A DNA stretch of 64,000 nt. Source: Centroberyx gerrardi (lineage: Eukaryota; Chordata; Actinopteri; Beryciformes; Berycidae). Position 1 is the first letter of the stretch. Each line of letters opens with the position of its first letter. The stretch covers positions 16,195,676 to 16,259,675 of the forward strand of contig NC_136016.1 in assembly GCF_048128805.1 (NCBI RefSeq). Direction: 5' to 3'. The position numbers and the translations under genes were made by a program. Below the pieces are notes generated by a model. It made no database searches and was not told the origin of the DNA. It worked only from the letters and a program-made list of their open reading frames with translations. This document shows, piece by piece, positions 1 through 11,319 of the stretch.

Positions 1-594
1 ATGATGACTTGTCGTTTTCTGTTGCAACACCCAATAATTTAACATTTTAATCTTACCTCTCGCTGCCAGTAGTGTTTGTAATATCTATATGACCTGCTGT
101 ATTTGAGCGAGGTTTCTTCATTTGAATAATGTAGGTGTGCCAGTGAATATAATTTGACAAGCCACGTCATCATCATCTGTCACTTGAAAACCCTGCACAG
201 CCATGGTTTTTTCAAACCAGACATAAAATAATGAAGTAGAAAATCAGGGAGGGGGTGATGAGTGGAGGTTGCATGACATATCATCTCTACAGGCGAGCCA
301 TATTAAGTTGAATGTCAATTAGCAGTGCCATCTTTAAAATCATTGCACTAATTGTAAGTCACTCTGGAGAAGAGCATCTTCTAAATTGTAAATTGTAGAG
401 TGTTCTGACAATCATCACTTGTATATGTGGTTTTTCAAAGCAAAATGAAGCAATTAGAGTTACAAAGAGGCCATTTGTAGGAGCATTGGTCTCAAAAATT
501 ACAAAATTATTTAATGTGGTGAGGGTAACAGTCTCAAAAATCCTGACAAAATTTGCAAACCATGGACAAACAGCATCTGCAAAGCAGAACAGTA

Positions 595-802
595 GTTGTT
601 CACTGAGCATGCTTGCTCTCACACATTCACACCTGGCCAGTACAATAGCAATGTACTGTTGACTACTGAGCAGCCCTGCTGGAGCAATTGGATGTATGGT
701 GCCTTGACTCAAGGACGCTGCTGGAAAAGCAGCTGTTGAGTCCGAGGATTCAAACTGGCGACCTCCCTGGCACAGGCCTGCTTGTCCAGCCTATAGGCTA
801 CC
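595..802 (-). repeat. tRNA-derived teleost SINE (degenerate)
   Basis: Read on the minus strand, the stretch begins with a tRNA-like head (GGTAGCCTATAGGCTGG), then a B-box-like block (AGTTTGAATCC). It continues with the body typical of fish SINEs: words resembling 'CTTGAGTCAAGGCACC', 'CCAATTGCTCC' and 'CAACAGTACATTGCTAT'. An open frame across 359-712 on the minus strand lies mostly in this repeat and is not a gene. The ends are approximate. Confidence 0.7.
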
Positions 803-979
803 AATGATCCCTTGATGTTTCTGGCTGACAAAACACTGCAAGACTACAGCTTAAAAAATGGTGTAAAAATTGAACCAACACCTCTGTGACACAGTCTCAA
901 CAAAAACTGTATGTCATGAGATTCACAAAGCTGGTATTTATGGCAGGGTTTCCATTCATAAACCGCTTATTTCCAGCTT

Positions 980-1570
980 TTATCCAGTCTGAATGCACCA
1001 AGACATATAACCTGGTGTAAGGAGTGCAAAACCTGGATCCCTGAGCAATGGAGAAAAGTCATGTTTCCCTTTTTCCTACATGCAGAAGGAATTACGTTTG
1101 GATAAAGCCAAAGGACGCCTTGAACCTTCAATGTCTGTTGCCAGCTGTTCAACATGGTGGTGGATCTGTATGCTATGGACAGCCATCTACTGGGAGTCAT
1201 AAGGTCTGATGATTACTTTGTATTGCTGTATTATGGCCAAGGAATATGAGGTTACTTTACAGGACCAGGTGCAAACACCGTTCCTCATCATGTTCCCATA
1301 TTGTAAGATGATAATGCCTCCATACACACTGATGTACAAATTCCAGGATGAAGTCAAACTCCTTCCATGGGCTCTCCAATCACCACGTCTAAACATCACT
1401 GAACCTTTATAGGAATTTCTAGAGTGCAGCGTACAAAATCGACTTTTCACCTCCTTCACCATTCAAAGAACTGGAGGTTTTCTTCCTTCTTAAAGAACAG
1501 TCCAATATCCCACCATAGACAGTTCAGGACTTGTATGACAGCAATCCATGGACTGAAGCTGTTCTTTATT
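980..1570 (+). mobile_element. Decayed Tc1/mariner-like transposase fragment
   Basis: Conceptual translation in shifting plus-strand frames recovers landmarks of Tc1-like transposases in the right order. These are a TWCKECKTWIPEQW block (compare the family's WCKEHKxWxxEQW), a DDNASIHT block holding the second catalytic Asp, and LLPWALQSPRLNITEPL (compare the family's LPWPAQSPDLNxIEPLW). A C-terminal remnant follows. Several stop codons and frameshifts show it is inactive. Terminal inverted repeats were not located, so the true extent is unknown. Confidence 0.8.
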
Positions 1571-1854
1571 ATTGATATTCATATATTGTTAGGTGTCTTG
1601 ATTAGTTTGATTACTTTTTACTGATTACTATTTTAGACATAAAGATCCTTTTGTTGGAACTTTAAATAATGGTTAGGGATGATTACAATTCAGTCTCTTA
1701 GTGAGAATAAAATAAACCCTTGGAGAAAAAGTGATCCAAAAGTAACTGAATAAGATTATATTACTGAATGAATCATCCAATAGTTTCTATGTATTGCCAC
1801 ATTTTAATTGAGTAATCAGTTATTTTTAATTATATTTTGAAAGTAACCTTCCAG

Positions 1855-2205
1855 ACCTGTCATGGTTGTGACTTTCTGCCTTTGTTCATTGTCTAGGTTT
1901 TGTATTTCTTTGTGTATTATGTTTCCCTGTCTAGTTCTTTTAGTTCTACGTGTACCATGTTTCCTGTCTGCCCCAGCTGTGTCTCATTTGTAATCAACCC
2001 CATGTGTATATTAGTCTTGTTGCCCAGTCACTCTCGGTCGGATCATTGCTTTCTGTTACATGTGTCAGTTTATGTGTGAAGAGCTCTCGTCTTTGGTTTC
2101 CTGTGTCACCTGCAACCCGTTACATTAAACACCCAGTCTCGGGGTTTAATCACCACCTCTCTCGCTGTCCTGCATTTGGGTCCTCACCAACAAGACAAGA
2201 CCTTG
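1855..2205 (+). repeat. Retroelement-like interspersed repeat (LTR or 3' end)
   Basis: A T-rich stretch resembles untranslated or LTR sequence of common teleost retroelements. It ends with a word widely seen in such elements (CTGCATTTGGGTCCTC), followed by a CACCAACAAGAC-like tail. No coding domain is visible. The assignment rests on remembered word patterns only, and the borders are approximate. Confidence 0.4.
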
Positions 2206-2997
2206 ATAATGCTTCACTATATGCATAGTACAGCCAGTGTGCAGTCAGTGCTCTATAGTGCTCTCCACTGTCAATACTCAAGCACAACTAGCAGTGCTGT
2301 TACCCACACCCCCACTTAAACCAGCAGACACAGTGTAGTACGAAAGATATTGGTTTTTATTTGTACTTCTTTATTTGTTACAGTGGAGACATAGACACAG
2401 TCACGGCAACAGGAGAGAAACAGCAGCGAGAGGGAGGAAGAGCGAATCGAAACAAAGATGTTTTCCTTTTGCCTCTTTCTCTCCCGCCTCCCTCTCACCG
2501 TCTTTCGCTACCTCTTTCTCTATTTACAAGATTTACCGCTTTTTAAAAAAAATAATAAAAATCATGCTTTCCTCTGTCCGCCGCAACCCTTTCTTTTATA
2601 CCTATAGGTATGAGCAAGGGAGAGAGAAATTAAGAGAGAGGGGTAGGCAAACTATTGTAGTACAGTACTCCCGCTCTTTTACTTTGTTCTCCTTTCCAAT
2701 ACAAAGATAGGCACAAGTCCATCAAATACTCCATGTCAAGCTGAGACTAACAGACCGTCGGGGTCAAGTTGCCTACTTGTTTCAAATAAACGACTGTGCA
2801 TGCACCACAGCACCCAAGAGAAGTTTTGACTGACCGCTGTACACACTGGACTGCATATGCATACACAATGTAGGTATGATGCATGCACTGCTGGCCTCAA
2901 CACAGAGAGACAGAAGTGAGTGATGGGGGAAGAGGAGGAGGAACAAGAGGCAGGGAGAGAGATAGAGAGAGGAGCTGTTTCGATATCACAAGATTAT

Positions 2998-3003
2998 TTT
3001 TAT
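2998..3003 (-). other. Putative mylpf poly(A) signal
   Basis: TTTATT on the plus strand is AATAAA on the coding strand, about 260 nt downstream of the mylpf stop. That gives a 3' UTR of ordinary length. A second possible pair lies near 2356-2373. Confidence 0.5.
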
Positions 3004-3260
3004 TGAAAATAATCCCATGTTCCCCTGTTGGTACTCACACACAAACACCCCCGCAGCCTTCACTTTCTGTCGCTCGGTATCTCGATAAGGGAGACAAGTC
3101 TTTCGTGGTGAGCGGGCGAGGGGAGAGAGAGAGCGGGCCGGGGTGCCAGCGAGTGCAAGCAAGCCACGGAGTTGGAGAATAGGGGGGTGAGTAAATGGCG
3201 GAGGGGTGGGGGGGGGTGTAAGGGGGTTGGACGGAGGTAGAGATCTTGAGAGAGGTGGAT

Positions 3261-5006
3261 TTACTCCTCCTTCTCCTCTCCGTGTGTGATAACGTAGCAG
3301 ATGTTCTTGTAGTCTACGTTGCCAGCCACATCAGGGGGGAAGGCAGCCCACAGGTTGGTCATCTGCAGAGGAGAGGAGGGAGAAACAAATGAGCAACAGT
3401 CGCCACACCCAGAGATATAACTAGGATGGTGGTTACACATGCCATTGTTGAGTGAGATAGACAAGGAAAACTCACCTCCTCAGCGGTGAACCTGTCGCAC
3501 TGGGTGGTCAGGAGCTCCTCAAGGCTGGAGAGGAAAAACAGATATGAGACAATGTGTGTCATGTTTGGACCGTGCTACGACGAGTTCATAGAGTGCTGTG
3601 ATAGAAGGCAAGTCAAAGGCAAAAGCCCTTACAATTCCTTCTTGATGGAGCCAGTGGCCTCGGGGTCCAGGACCTTGAAAGCGCTCACAATGACGTCCTC
3701 GGGATCAGCACCTAGGAACAAGAGGAGCGCTCTCAGTTAAGATATAAACCAACAAAGGTAAAAGAAAAGTTCACATTATATAAGGGCATGATGTGACATG
3801 AATTGCTGTAAATACTGAATTGCAAAAACAAAAAGGGTGTGTGGAACATTTAAGTAGTTAAATATACACCCAATATAACACCTAACATCACTAAATATTT
3901 TACAAACTAACACAAGTAGTGGTAAAGCTTAGTTTAGCTGTGTAAGTTCAGGTGCGTGTTGACCTACCCTTCAGCTTCTCGCCGAACATGGTCAGGAAGA
4001 CGGTGAAGTTGATGGGGCCGCTGGCCTCCTTGACCATGGCCTCCAGCTCCTCATTCTTCACATTCAGTTGGCCCATGGTGGCCAGCACGTCCCTGAGGTC
4101 GTCCTTGCTGATGATGCCATCTCTGTTCTGGTCAATGATTGTGAAAGCCTATCCAGGGAGAGACGCGGGTAAGAGGGTGAAAGAAGAGGGGGGGGGGGGG
4201 GGGGGTCAATAATGCAAGAAACACACGGCTGATGGATGGTAATCATTAAGAAAATCAAACGCCTGCTCAGATGACATTCGTGAGCCCTTTCTTCCTCAAA
4301 GGATTAACTGAAATACAACTAATTAGAACAGTGGAGCTCGAGGCGCCCAGATTGTTCTTGAGTCCTGGTCACAAGATTTGCTCGTGACAATCATTTGAAG
4401 GAGCTGGTCTGCATGTGTAAATGTGTAAGGGTCTTCCACCTCTCTTTCCACATAGCTCGTCGCTGCACCCAGTGAAACCAAAGATGGCATTGGGAACCTT
4501 TTGGGAGTTGGCAGCTGGTGAGCCACTTGTCTTTCTAAGGTGTTAAAATGGTCTCGGAATGTGAGACAAGCCCCTTGCGACATTTAAGGAGACGGTATCG
4601 ATTACAGCTGCCACCCCTCCCTCCTCCCTCTTTTTTTGCCTTGTGACTAATTCTTCTGTCCCTGTCCCTCTTCACCTCCAAAGCTCAGCCACTGTAGCTA
4701 TTGTATTCTCATATATTTGCTGAGGTTATGCCCCAACAAGACTCCTCATAGGCTACTTAATATCTGATAGTGACAAAAGGTAACTTTGTAGTTGAGTGCT
4801 AAATCTAAAATGTCACAAAAGACTTTCTTGGGGCTGCAAAACAACTTTTTCTTCCCAATTTATTCTCTTTTTCTTCCCTAAATAGACTTAGTGCACTCAG
4901 GTATAAGGACCTCTAATAAATTTCTATTCTTTCTCCCTTAAGCTGCTCTTTTTCCAGCTTTGATTGGCATTTGCGTCCACCAGCTGTTGGGCGGCATTCC
5001 AGTGGG

Positions 5007-5040
<34 letters not shown>

Positions 5041-6213
5041 TGTTTGAGGCTCAGGAGGAGATGACTGACCGACCCCCGGGGAGAGGTAACTGCTGTCATC
5101 GGTAAAGCTCAGATTTACTGTTCTCTCATGCTGATGGGGACATTTTTGCTGTCATGTTGCCAATCTGATCAGCTCACTCACATTACCTCCATAGTCAAAT
5201 GATACATGGAGTCACCAGTTATATGAGCTCCACAAAATGTCCTTTCCCTTTCTCACATGATCTAGGATCCTAATGATTACAACTAGAAAAGTCAGTCTTA
5301 TTTTTACCACAGGATTTCTGCTAAATGTCATCATGAAATTTAACTGAAGCTGCTTTCCAAAAATGAAATCCCATTTCCCATCCCTGTTACATGATGTGGC
5401 TGGTGTAAAGTGTGTGTGATGTGGTGGAGAAATTTTTACCTCCTTGTACTCCTGGATCTGGCTCTGCTCAAACATGGAGAACACGTTGGAGGATCCACCC
5501 TCTCCCTGCTGCTGCCTCCTCTTGGCCTTCTTGGGTGCCTGGGAAACGATGCAAAGTAAAAACACATTTTTAACATACACCAACCAAACAGATTTCACTA
5601 CAAGAGGCAGTTATCCTGGCTAACTCTGTGCTAAAAAGACTGCCACAATAATCAGGAGGGATGCCCTCTGTGTGATCAAAGAATAAAAGGACACAAAGGG
5701 AGTCCCAAACTGCTGGTTTCTACATCCTCTACTTGCTCAATGTCTTGCTCATTCTGAATTAGATAAAGTACAGAGCGATGCAAAACAAATATGCCTCGAA
5801 TAGCTATGCAGCTGTACTTCTGGCTGATGCCGCTTTGATAATTTGCTGAACTGAATCACACTTTCTCAACACAAAGCTTTTGTGGAGAGGAAGAGTACAA
5901 ATGTAATCTGTCCATTTGAGTAGGCTATAGTATTATGTAACAGGTTTGGGGCCTTTAACGAAGTGATCCCCAAAGATATTTAGCATCACCATTTCATCAA
6001 GATCAAGATTAAAGATGTTAGCCAATCTTTAGTTGAGGCCAACAGCCATAAGTAAGAGTGGGTCCAAATCCACAGTTTGAGAGGCTCAGCTCTACAGTTT
6101 GAGCTGTTGGTAATCCAGATTGAAAAAGTATCAATGATGCTTTCATCTTATCAGTTTAGTGTAGAGAAGATCCTAGAGACTGCTTTTCCAAGGAACACGG
6201 CCACACTCACCAT
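3261..6213 (-). CDS. mylpf: Fast skeletal muscle myosin regulatory light chain
   Basis: Six coding exons on the minus strand: 6211-6213, 5440-5538, 3968-4148, 3633-3711, 3476-3524 and 3261-3362. All have GT-AG junctions and the phases agree. They give 170 residues, the normal size of MYLPF. The protein starts MAPKKAKRR, followed by a Gly/Ser-rich segment with the SSNVF light-chain-kinase site. A canonical first EF-hand ([12 protein letters not shown]) follows, and the protein ends [12 protein letters not shown]. Sequence agreement with fish MYLPF is near complete along the whole length. The product binds the neck of fast myosin heavy chain, and its phosphorylation tunes contraction. Exon 1 codes only for the start Met (ATG followed directly by gtgagt), as is usual for this gene. 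Whether this is the a or b teleost copy cannot be told. Confidence 0.97.
4187..4206. repeat. Poly(G) tract
   Basis: Run of about 18-20 G in the mylpf intron just upstream of the exon that ends at 4148. Such runs are prone to sequencing error and can form quadruplexes. Confidence 0.85.
5011..5037. repeat. (GA)n microsatellite
   Basis: About 13 GA units in a mylpf intron. Confidence 0.95.
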
Positions 6214-6302
6214 CTCTCAAGTTTGTGGGGTATTGGTTGGTCAAGAAGAGAAGCCTAAGCCAAGCCGATGTGACTGACATGTAAGTGTTGGACCCTTGGG
6301 GT

Positions 6303-6310
6303 CTTATATA
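6303..6310 (-). promoter_or_regulatory. mylpf TATA box
   Basis: TATATAAG on the minus strand lies about 90 nt upstream of the mylpf start codon. This places transcription start near 6275-6280 and gives a short 5' UTR. An SRF CArG-like or short MEF2-like box (CCTATTTTAG on the minus strand, 6432-6441) lies about 125 nt further upstream. Both fit a strong muscle promoter. The TATA call is good; the CArG call has one mismatch. Confidence 0.7.
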
Positions 6311-6319
6311 CTAGCCCAG

Positions 6320-7779
6320 GGGGGCTAACTTTAGCCACACCATCAGGTTTGGCAGGAAAAGAGAGCCGAGGGAAAGTAAGAGAAAGAGGGAGGAGCGAGG
6401 AGGTGTCCCGGCATATCGTCTTTCTGGTGCTCTAAAATAGGCTCCAGGAGTCTTGGAATGAGGTGAATTCAATGCCAACACACAAGCCTGACTTTGGTGT
6501 CACCGTGGACTAATATGGACAAACTGACATGACAGCCTGGGCGACTACTGAACAGCCTCATACCCTGTTTCTCTCTTCATCACTTCAACATGACATACTC
6601 AGAGTCTTTGTTGTGGCTATTTCTGTTTCTTTTATATCATCCACTGTGAGAGGGCAAAACCAGTGCATTACGATGGGCTACTGCAATACTTACTCCCTTT
6701 ATACAGACTTAACTTTGGACAGTTATCCTTCAGGCAAACTCGTCAATGCTTTCCATTAATAAAAGTGCCAAGTGCCAACATGTATTTACAGTAAACATAT
6801 CCTTAAGTCATCACCTGTTCAAATGATAGGCTCAGTCTGCAGTTTGTGCTTACTACCAGATCAGTAGTGGCCAACAGGACATATAAACAGTCATGAAATT
6901 TGAAAACAGTTGGCTGATGGACATTGGTTCAGCTCCAGTAATGACACACGACTACTAGTCCTCTAGAAACAGTGACCGAGCATAAACGAGAGATGTAAAC
7001 AGTGCCTTGATATTGACACAGGCTGTACTAGCAAATATTTACTGGACATATGTACAACTTTTAATTGGAAAAAAAAGAAGCACTAAATGTAGAATAGTGA
7101 TTGCATTAAACTCAATAACAAAAATGGGGTGGTATGCTAAACCTATAAAATTGTTCACCCAGACAGATTTACATTCATGTCTCATACTGCATAATAGTGT
7201 GGTTTCTTTCCAAGTGCTCCATTTCTATCTATAATAGCTTAATATCTACATTAGTGGTAATGAGGCCAGTGATAATGGATATTAAGGATATTGATTATGG
7301 GAAACGGCAAATGATGATTGGACTAAATGAAGCGCTTCCCCACCATGGAGGCACTAATTTGGGTTGCTCCTGCAGATGCCCAGTATAGTTGCTTTAGAAT
7401 ATGGGGACGCGGGCCCACCCACCAAACTCCATATATGAGCTCCATAGGCGGCCATCTATCATGCAAAGGTATGTATTGGGATCCAGCACAAGCGGGAACT
7501 GATACCCCCCTCTCCCCTCACAAACCCGCGCAAAGTCTCCCTCTCTTTGGCATTTGTGGGCCTACTGTTTCACATGGCAAAATATGACCTAATTTAACTA
7601 AGGGACCGATATGTTACTTCATTTTATATTTCTGGTGTGGGCTTTTCCTGCTCCAACATCCTAATACTGATTATTTACACCAGAGAAAATAGTTTGCAGA
7701 GAGTCAAACAAAACCAGACTATGTGAGGAAGGTCGCCAGCAGAAATGGAGCAACTTCAAGTATGGGCTTGAAGGACTCT

Positions 7780-7854
<75 letters not shown>

Positions 7855-8300
7855 GAGAGCACAGTCAAAGACCATAAAAACAAGACAGCTGTAGAGACTG
7901 AAATAGCGCTACCCCCCCTGCCCGCCCTCCATTCTCTTTCTCAGCCATTTTGACTGTCCCTTTTAAAATTCGACAGCCTTCGCCCCTTCTCGGCCTCCTT
8001 TGCCCCCATATGACTTCCATTCCTTTTTTACCCGAAGGACTCACTGGCCTGCTGTCAGGTGAAAGTGATTTACAACAAAGGAAGACACTTGTGGACAGTC
8101 AAATGGGGAACTTGAGTGATCAATAGCATCTGATTGATTGATTCCTCATACTGTGTCCACTTTGGCGGTGGCCATATCAACTATTAGCTGTTGCAATAGT
8201 TAGTAATAACTCATAATCAATAGTTTGTAAGTTAACTTGATAGAGGCACCATTTGTATTAACTGTAATGAGGAACAAAGGTCAGTAGAGCAGGAGAACAT
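6320..8300. other. Intergenic, mylpf upstream region
   Basis: No gene is supported. The open frames here are short and lack recognisable domains. The stretch carries the likely upstream control region of mylpf and one long GA microsatellite. Confidence 0.6.
7785..7860. repeat. (GA)n microsatellite, interrupted
   Basis: About 75 nt of GA repeat with single-base interruptions (a 'gaca' and a 'gata' unit). Confidence 0.95.
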
Positions 8301-8498
8301 GGATCATTTATTGACTCCATGATAAGTAAACATAAGGAATAATATTTTCTTGAACATTTTTATCTTAAATATATACAAATATATACAATAACATTTCATT
8401 TGGTTCAACCCCCCCTCTTTACATGATATCTTTGCATAGTAACCTTTATTCTCATATTCTCATAGTGTTTATAGTGAGGTACTGCATCTCCGCCGCTA

Positions 8499-11315
8499 TC
8501 ATCCAAAATCAATCAAATCTTCTTCCTGAATAACTTCGTCGCCTCTTCCCCTTTTTGACCAATCAGCAATCAGTTCCTTCACGTCCTTTCCGAACTCTTC
8601 ATGCAATTTACTAAATTCCTCTTTGGTGCCTGTTCCAGCCGCTGACCACTCCCCCAAGGGTGGAGCAGGACCATTAATAGGCACAACATTTGCATTTCTC
8701 TTGGGCCAGAGTTTGGGTGATCTCTTACTGGCTGGTTTGGAGGAAATGGGTGGAGCTTGAAGCCTTTGATTGGAGCTAAAACTAGGTCCCGCTCCCACAC
8801 CTGGCGCTGGGTGCTGAGGTAGTGTCGAGATGCGTGCGCTCTGCCAGGCCGTAGAACTTGCTGCTTCTGCTGTGCTGAAACTAGGCATGGTGAAACTCTT
8901 GGCCGGATCACTGGAGTACGCTTTCATGGCCTCTGAGGAACGAGCAGAGAAAGACTGAGAAACACACAACCGAAGAGCTGCAATCACATTCAGAAACTAG
9001 AGCTGACTACTGAGCATTATTTACCCCAACACAACAAAAACCCATCTACTTTAAGTCTGAGAGACTTGGAAATCGATGTTAAAGATAAAACGAGGCACTT
9101 GAGCTGCCTAATCTCCCCGCATGATCACCATCATCCATATTAAACATACCCAGTTAAGCTAATAAGTAATGAGGTTATTAATTAACCCAATTAATGCATT
9201 TATTTGCAAATATTTCTATGTCAACATACTTGTCTTTGTGTAAAACATAGGTGATATTATGAACTCATCACATATTTTAAAGCATTAAGGAGTTATAGTA
9301 GACTCAAGAAAGTACTTGTGGACGTGGTTTTTGGGAAATACTTCCCCATTGTTGAAACACATGCGTTTCACCAGGGTGTGTCACCCTCATAAATGGTGAA
9401 TCTACATTCACCCTTGAGCTGTCGTTTGTTTATTTGGAAATAGCTAACTGCAGACAAAATTATTTTGTTCTTAATCATCTAAAGCATAGAAATTTGGCAT
9501 TACAGATTTTCCATGCTACATTTTATGCCACAGCAGCTTTGTTTGTTTTAGAGCAAATGTTGCCCTACTCATGGGAGGAAGAACCTTCTGTAACCTACAT
9601 GAAAAGAGGGTCCAGTACCATTTAGGGACAGAAAGTCATGGGTCACATGTTTCAGTTCCTGACAGACAGTGTTCCTCACAGGCTGCATTCACAGGCCGGC
9701 TAAACTAGACTTGCCTAGTTTAACTTGTTTACTCATTAATATGCAAAACCTAATCAGATCATCTACTCTATAGGGGGAACCTGTGGTGTAAGTATGGAGT
9801 TTCTATCATGCATTGTTCTTGAGTTGTTGACTTCACAAGAATGTGTCTATCTCGATCTATCACGATATGGGTCACGTATGCAAAATCACACATTAAATAA
9901 TCAAATGAATGTCAACAGAATGGTGGTAAATGGTAATGCTAGGTGTGCATTACTGACATTTTTCAAATAATATTCCTTAAAATGTTTCATACCTCATTTT
10001 GCCTTGAGTTTTTTTTTTTTTATTGCTTGTTATCATAAGTTTAGACAACAGATTTATGTGTCACAATATCCCCAAATCACCATATCATGATGATATGATT
10101 CTACTGAACAATATGAATTATTGCCCAGCCCTTGTCTACACAGAGACAGATAAGATGCCACCATGACTACATAATGTCCTGCAAACCATGTAGGCTACCA
10201 TGGTGGAGGGACACAACAGTGTTAGTAAGCTGATGTGAACAGTGATGCAATGCCTCTCCGGAACAAAAGCCGCTCTTATTCACCCACAGAGAAAGACTGT
10301 ATCCTTCAGACAGACTATCCTCTCTCTCTTTTCTCTCTCACCTCCGTACTGTTTCTCCATGTCCATCACTAACAGGGCCAGGTAGTTGTGGTTGGCTGAG
10401 AGTAGAGCTTTGATCCAGCTCTCCTGACCCGCCTGGTCCTCGGCAGCGAACTTGTACGTGCGCAGGCCCGGCTCGCTCCACACCAGCGAGAAGGCAAACT
10501 GCTCCTCCGACTCGCACAGCTGGACGGTGCAGCCCTCCAGAACAATCACTCCTATCAGGTCCCGGTCGGCGGGCCGGTCCTTGTAGAAGAGGAGGTTCCC
10601 CTTCAGCACAAACCAGCGCTTCTGATAGGACGTGTTTCTCTCACCCTGTGGGACACCGTTGTGACATCTGTGGTTTACCATTTCTAAAGCAAACGGCTCA
10701 TTTACTCAATTTCTTACTCAACTGGTTTGATGAAAAATCAGGATAAGCAGCTTACAGGAACATAGTGCTTTATGAATTTATTGATGGAATCATGAACAAG
10801 TTTTAATTAACGTGTGTTTAGAAATTCACAATTTTACATGTTCATTGTGGGTTTAAATTACAGATTGACTCTTGGGTCTCAAATCATGTGCATGGAGGGC
10901 TGAGAGTCTGCAGGTTTTCATTCCAGCCAAACACTACAGCAGCTGATTTCCCTGATTAGTTCCTCCTCTCTGGTTGAAGGTGTGCTGATCAGTGAAATCA
11001 CCTGTGTAGTGTTTGATTGGAATGAAAACCTGCAGCCATGGCACATGGTTGGAGACTCCTGCAATAACTTTGTGAGTAGTTTGATTAGTTTTCACAACCA
11101 TAACTCACTTGACTGATTGTTCATAAGGCAAAGAAAATAAATCTGCTCTACTAAGGGCAGGGGGACTAGGAAGAATGCACATACAAAATATTCAGACTGT
11201 AAAGTAAATTAGCCTATCCAAACAAGTCACTTACCTTCTTGTAGAGATATCCTTCCTTGTCGACAGGTGAGTTGCAAGACTGAAAATACGTGAGTATCTT
11301 TCCATGGATCTTCAT
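8499..11315 (-). CDS. Sesquipedalian/PHETA-family PH-domain protein
   Basis: Three coding exons on the minus strand: 11235-11315, 10342-10645 and 8499-8932, with phases 0 and 1 matching across GT-AG introns. They give 272 residues (sesquipedalian-1 is about 250). Residues 1-130 form a PH domain, with the family's opening (MKIHGKI...SPVDKEGYLYKK), QKRWFVLKGNLLFY, GVIVLEGCTVQL and a C-terminal helix SWIKALLSANHNYL. A Ser/Pro-rich linker follows, then FSKLHEEFGKDV. This fits the F&H motif by which PHETA proteins bind OCRL/INPP5B. It probably works in endosome-to-Golgi recycling. It cannot be assigned to pheta1, pheta2 or a fish-specific paralogue from this sequence alone. Confidence 0.9.
9850..10134 (-). 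repeat. hAT-like MITE fragment
   Basis: On the minus strand the right end begins CAAGGGCTGGGCAATAATTC. The 'GGGCTGGGCAATA' start and the following 'ATATCATGATATGG...ATTGTGACACA' words are typical of short hAT-related elements in fish. It lies in intron 2 of the PH-domain gene. The far end is not defined. Confidence 0.4.
10876..11056. mobile_element. Palindromic MITE (foldback element)
   Basis: The two halves are inverted copies. The left arm runs from GTCTCAAATCATGTGCATGG through TGCAGGTTTTCATTCCA to CAGCTGATTT. The right arm is its reverse complement, from AAATCACCTGTGTAGTGTTT through TGGAATGAAAACCTGCA to GGTTGGAGAC. The total is about 180 nt with arms of about 65-70 nt, in the intron between the first two coding exons of the PH-domain gene. 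It has no coding capacity. Confidence 0.8.
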
Positions 11316-11319
11316 TTCA

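Noticed and set aside
359-712. 117-codon minus-strand frame
   Set aside because: Most of it lies in a tRNA-derived SINE and its flank.
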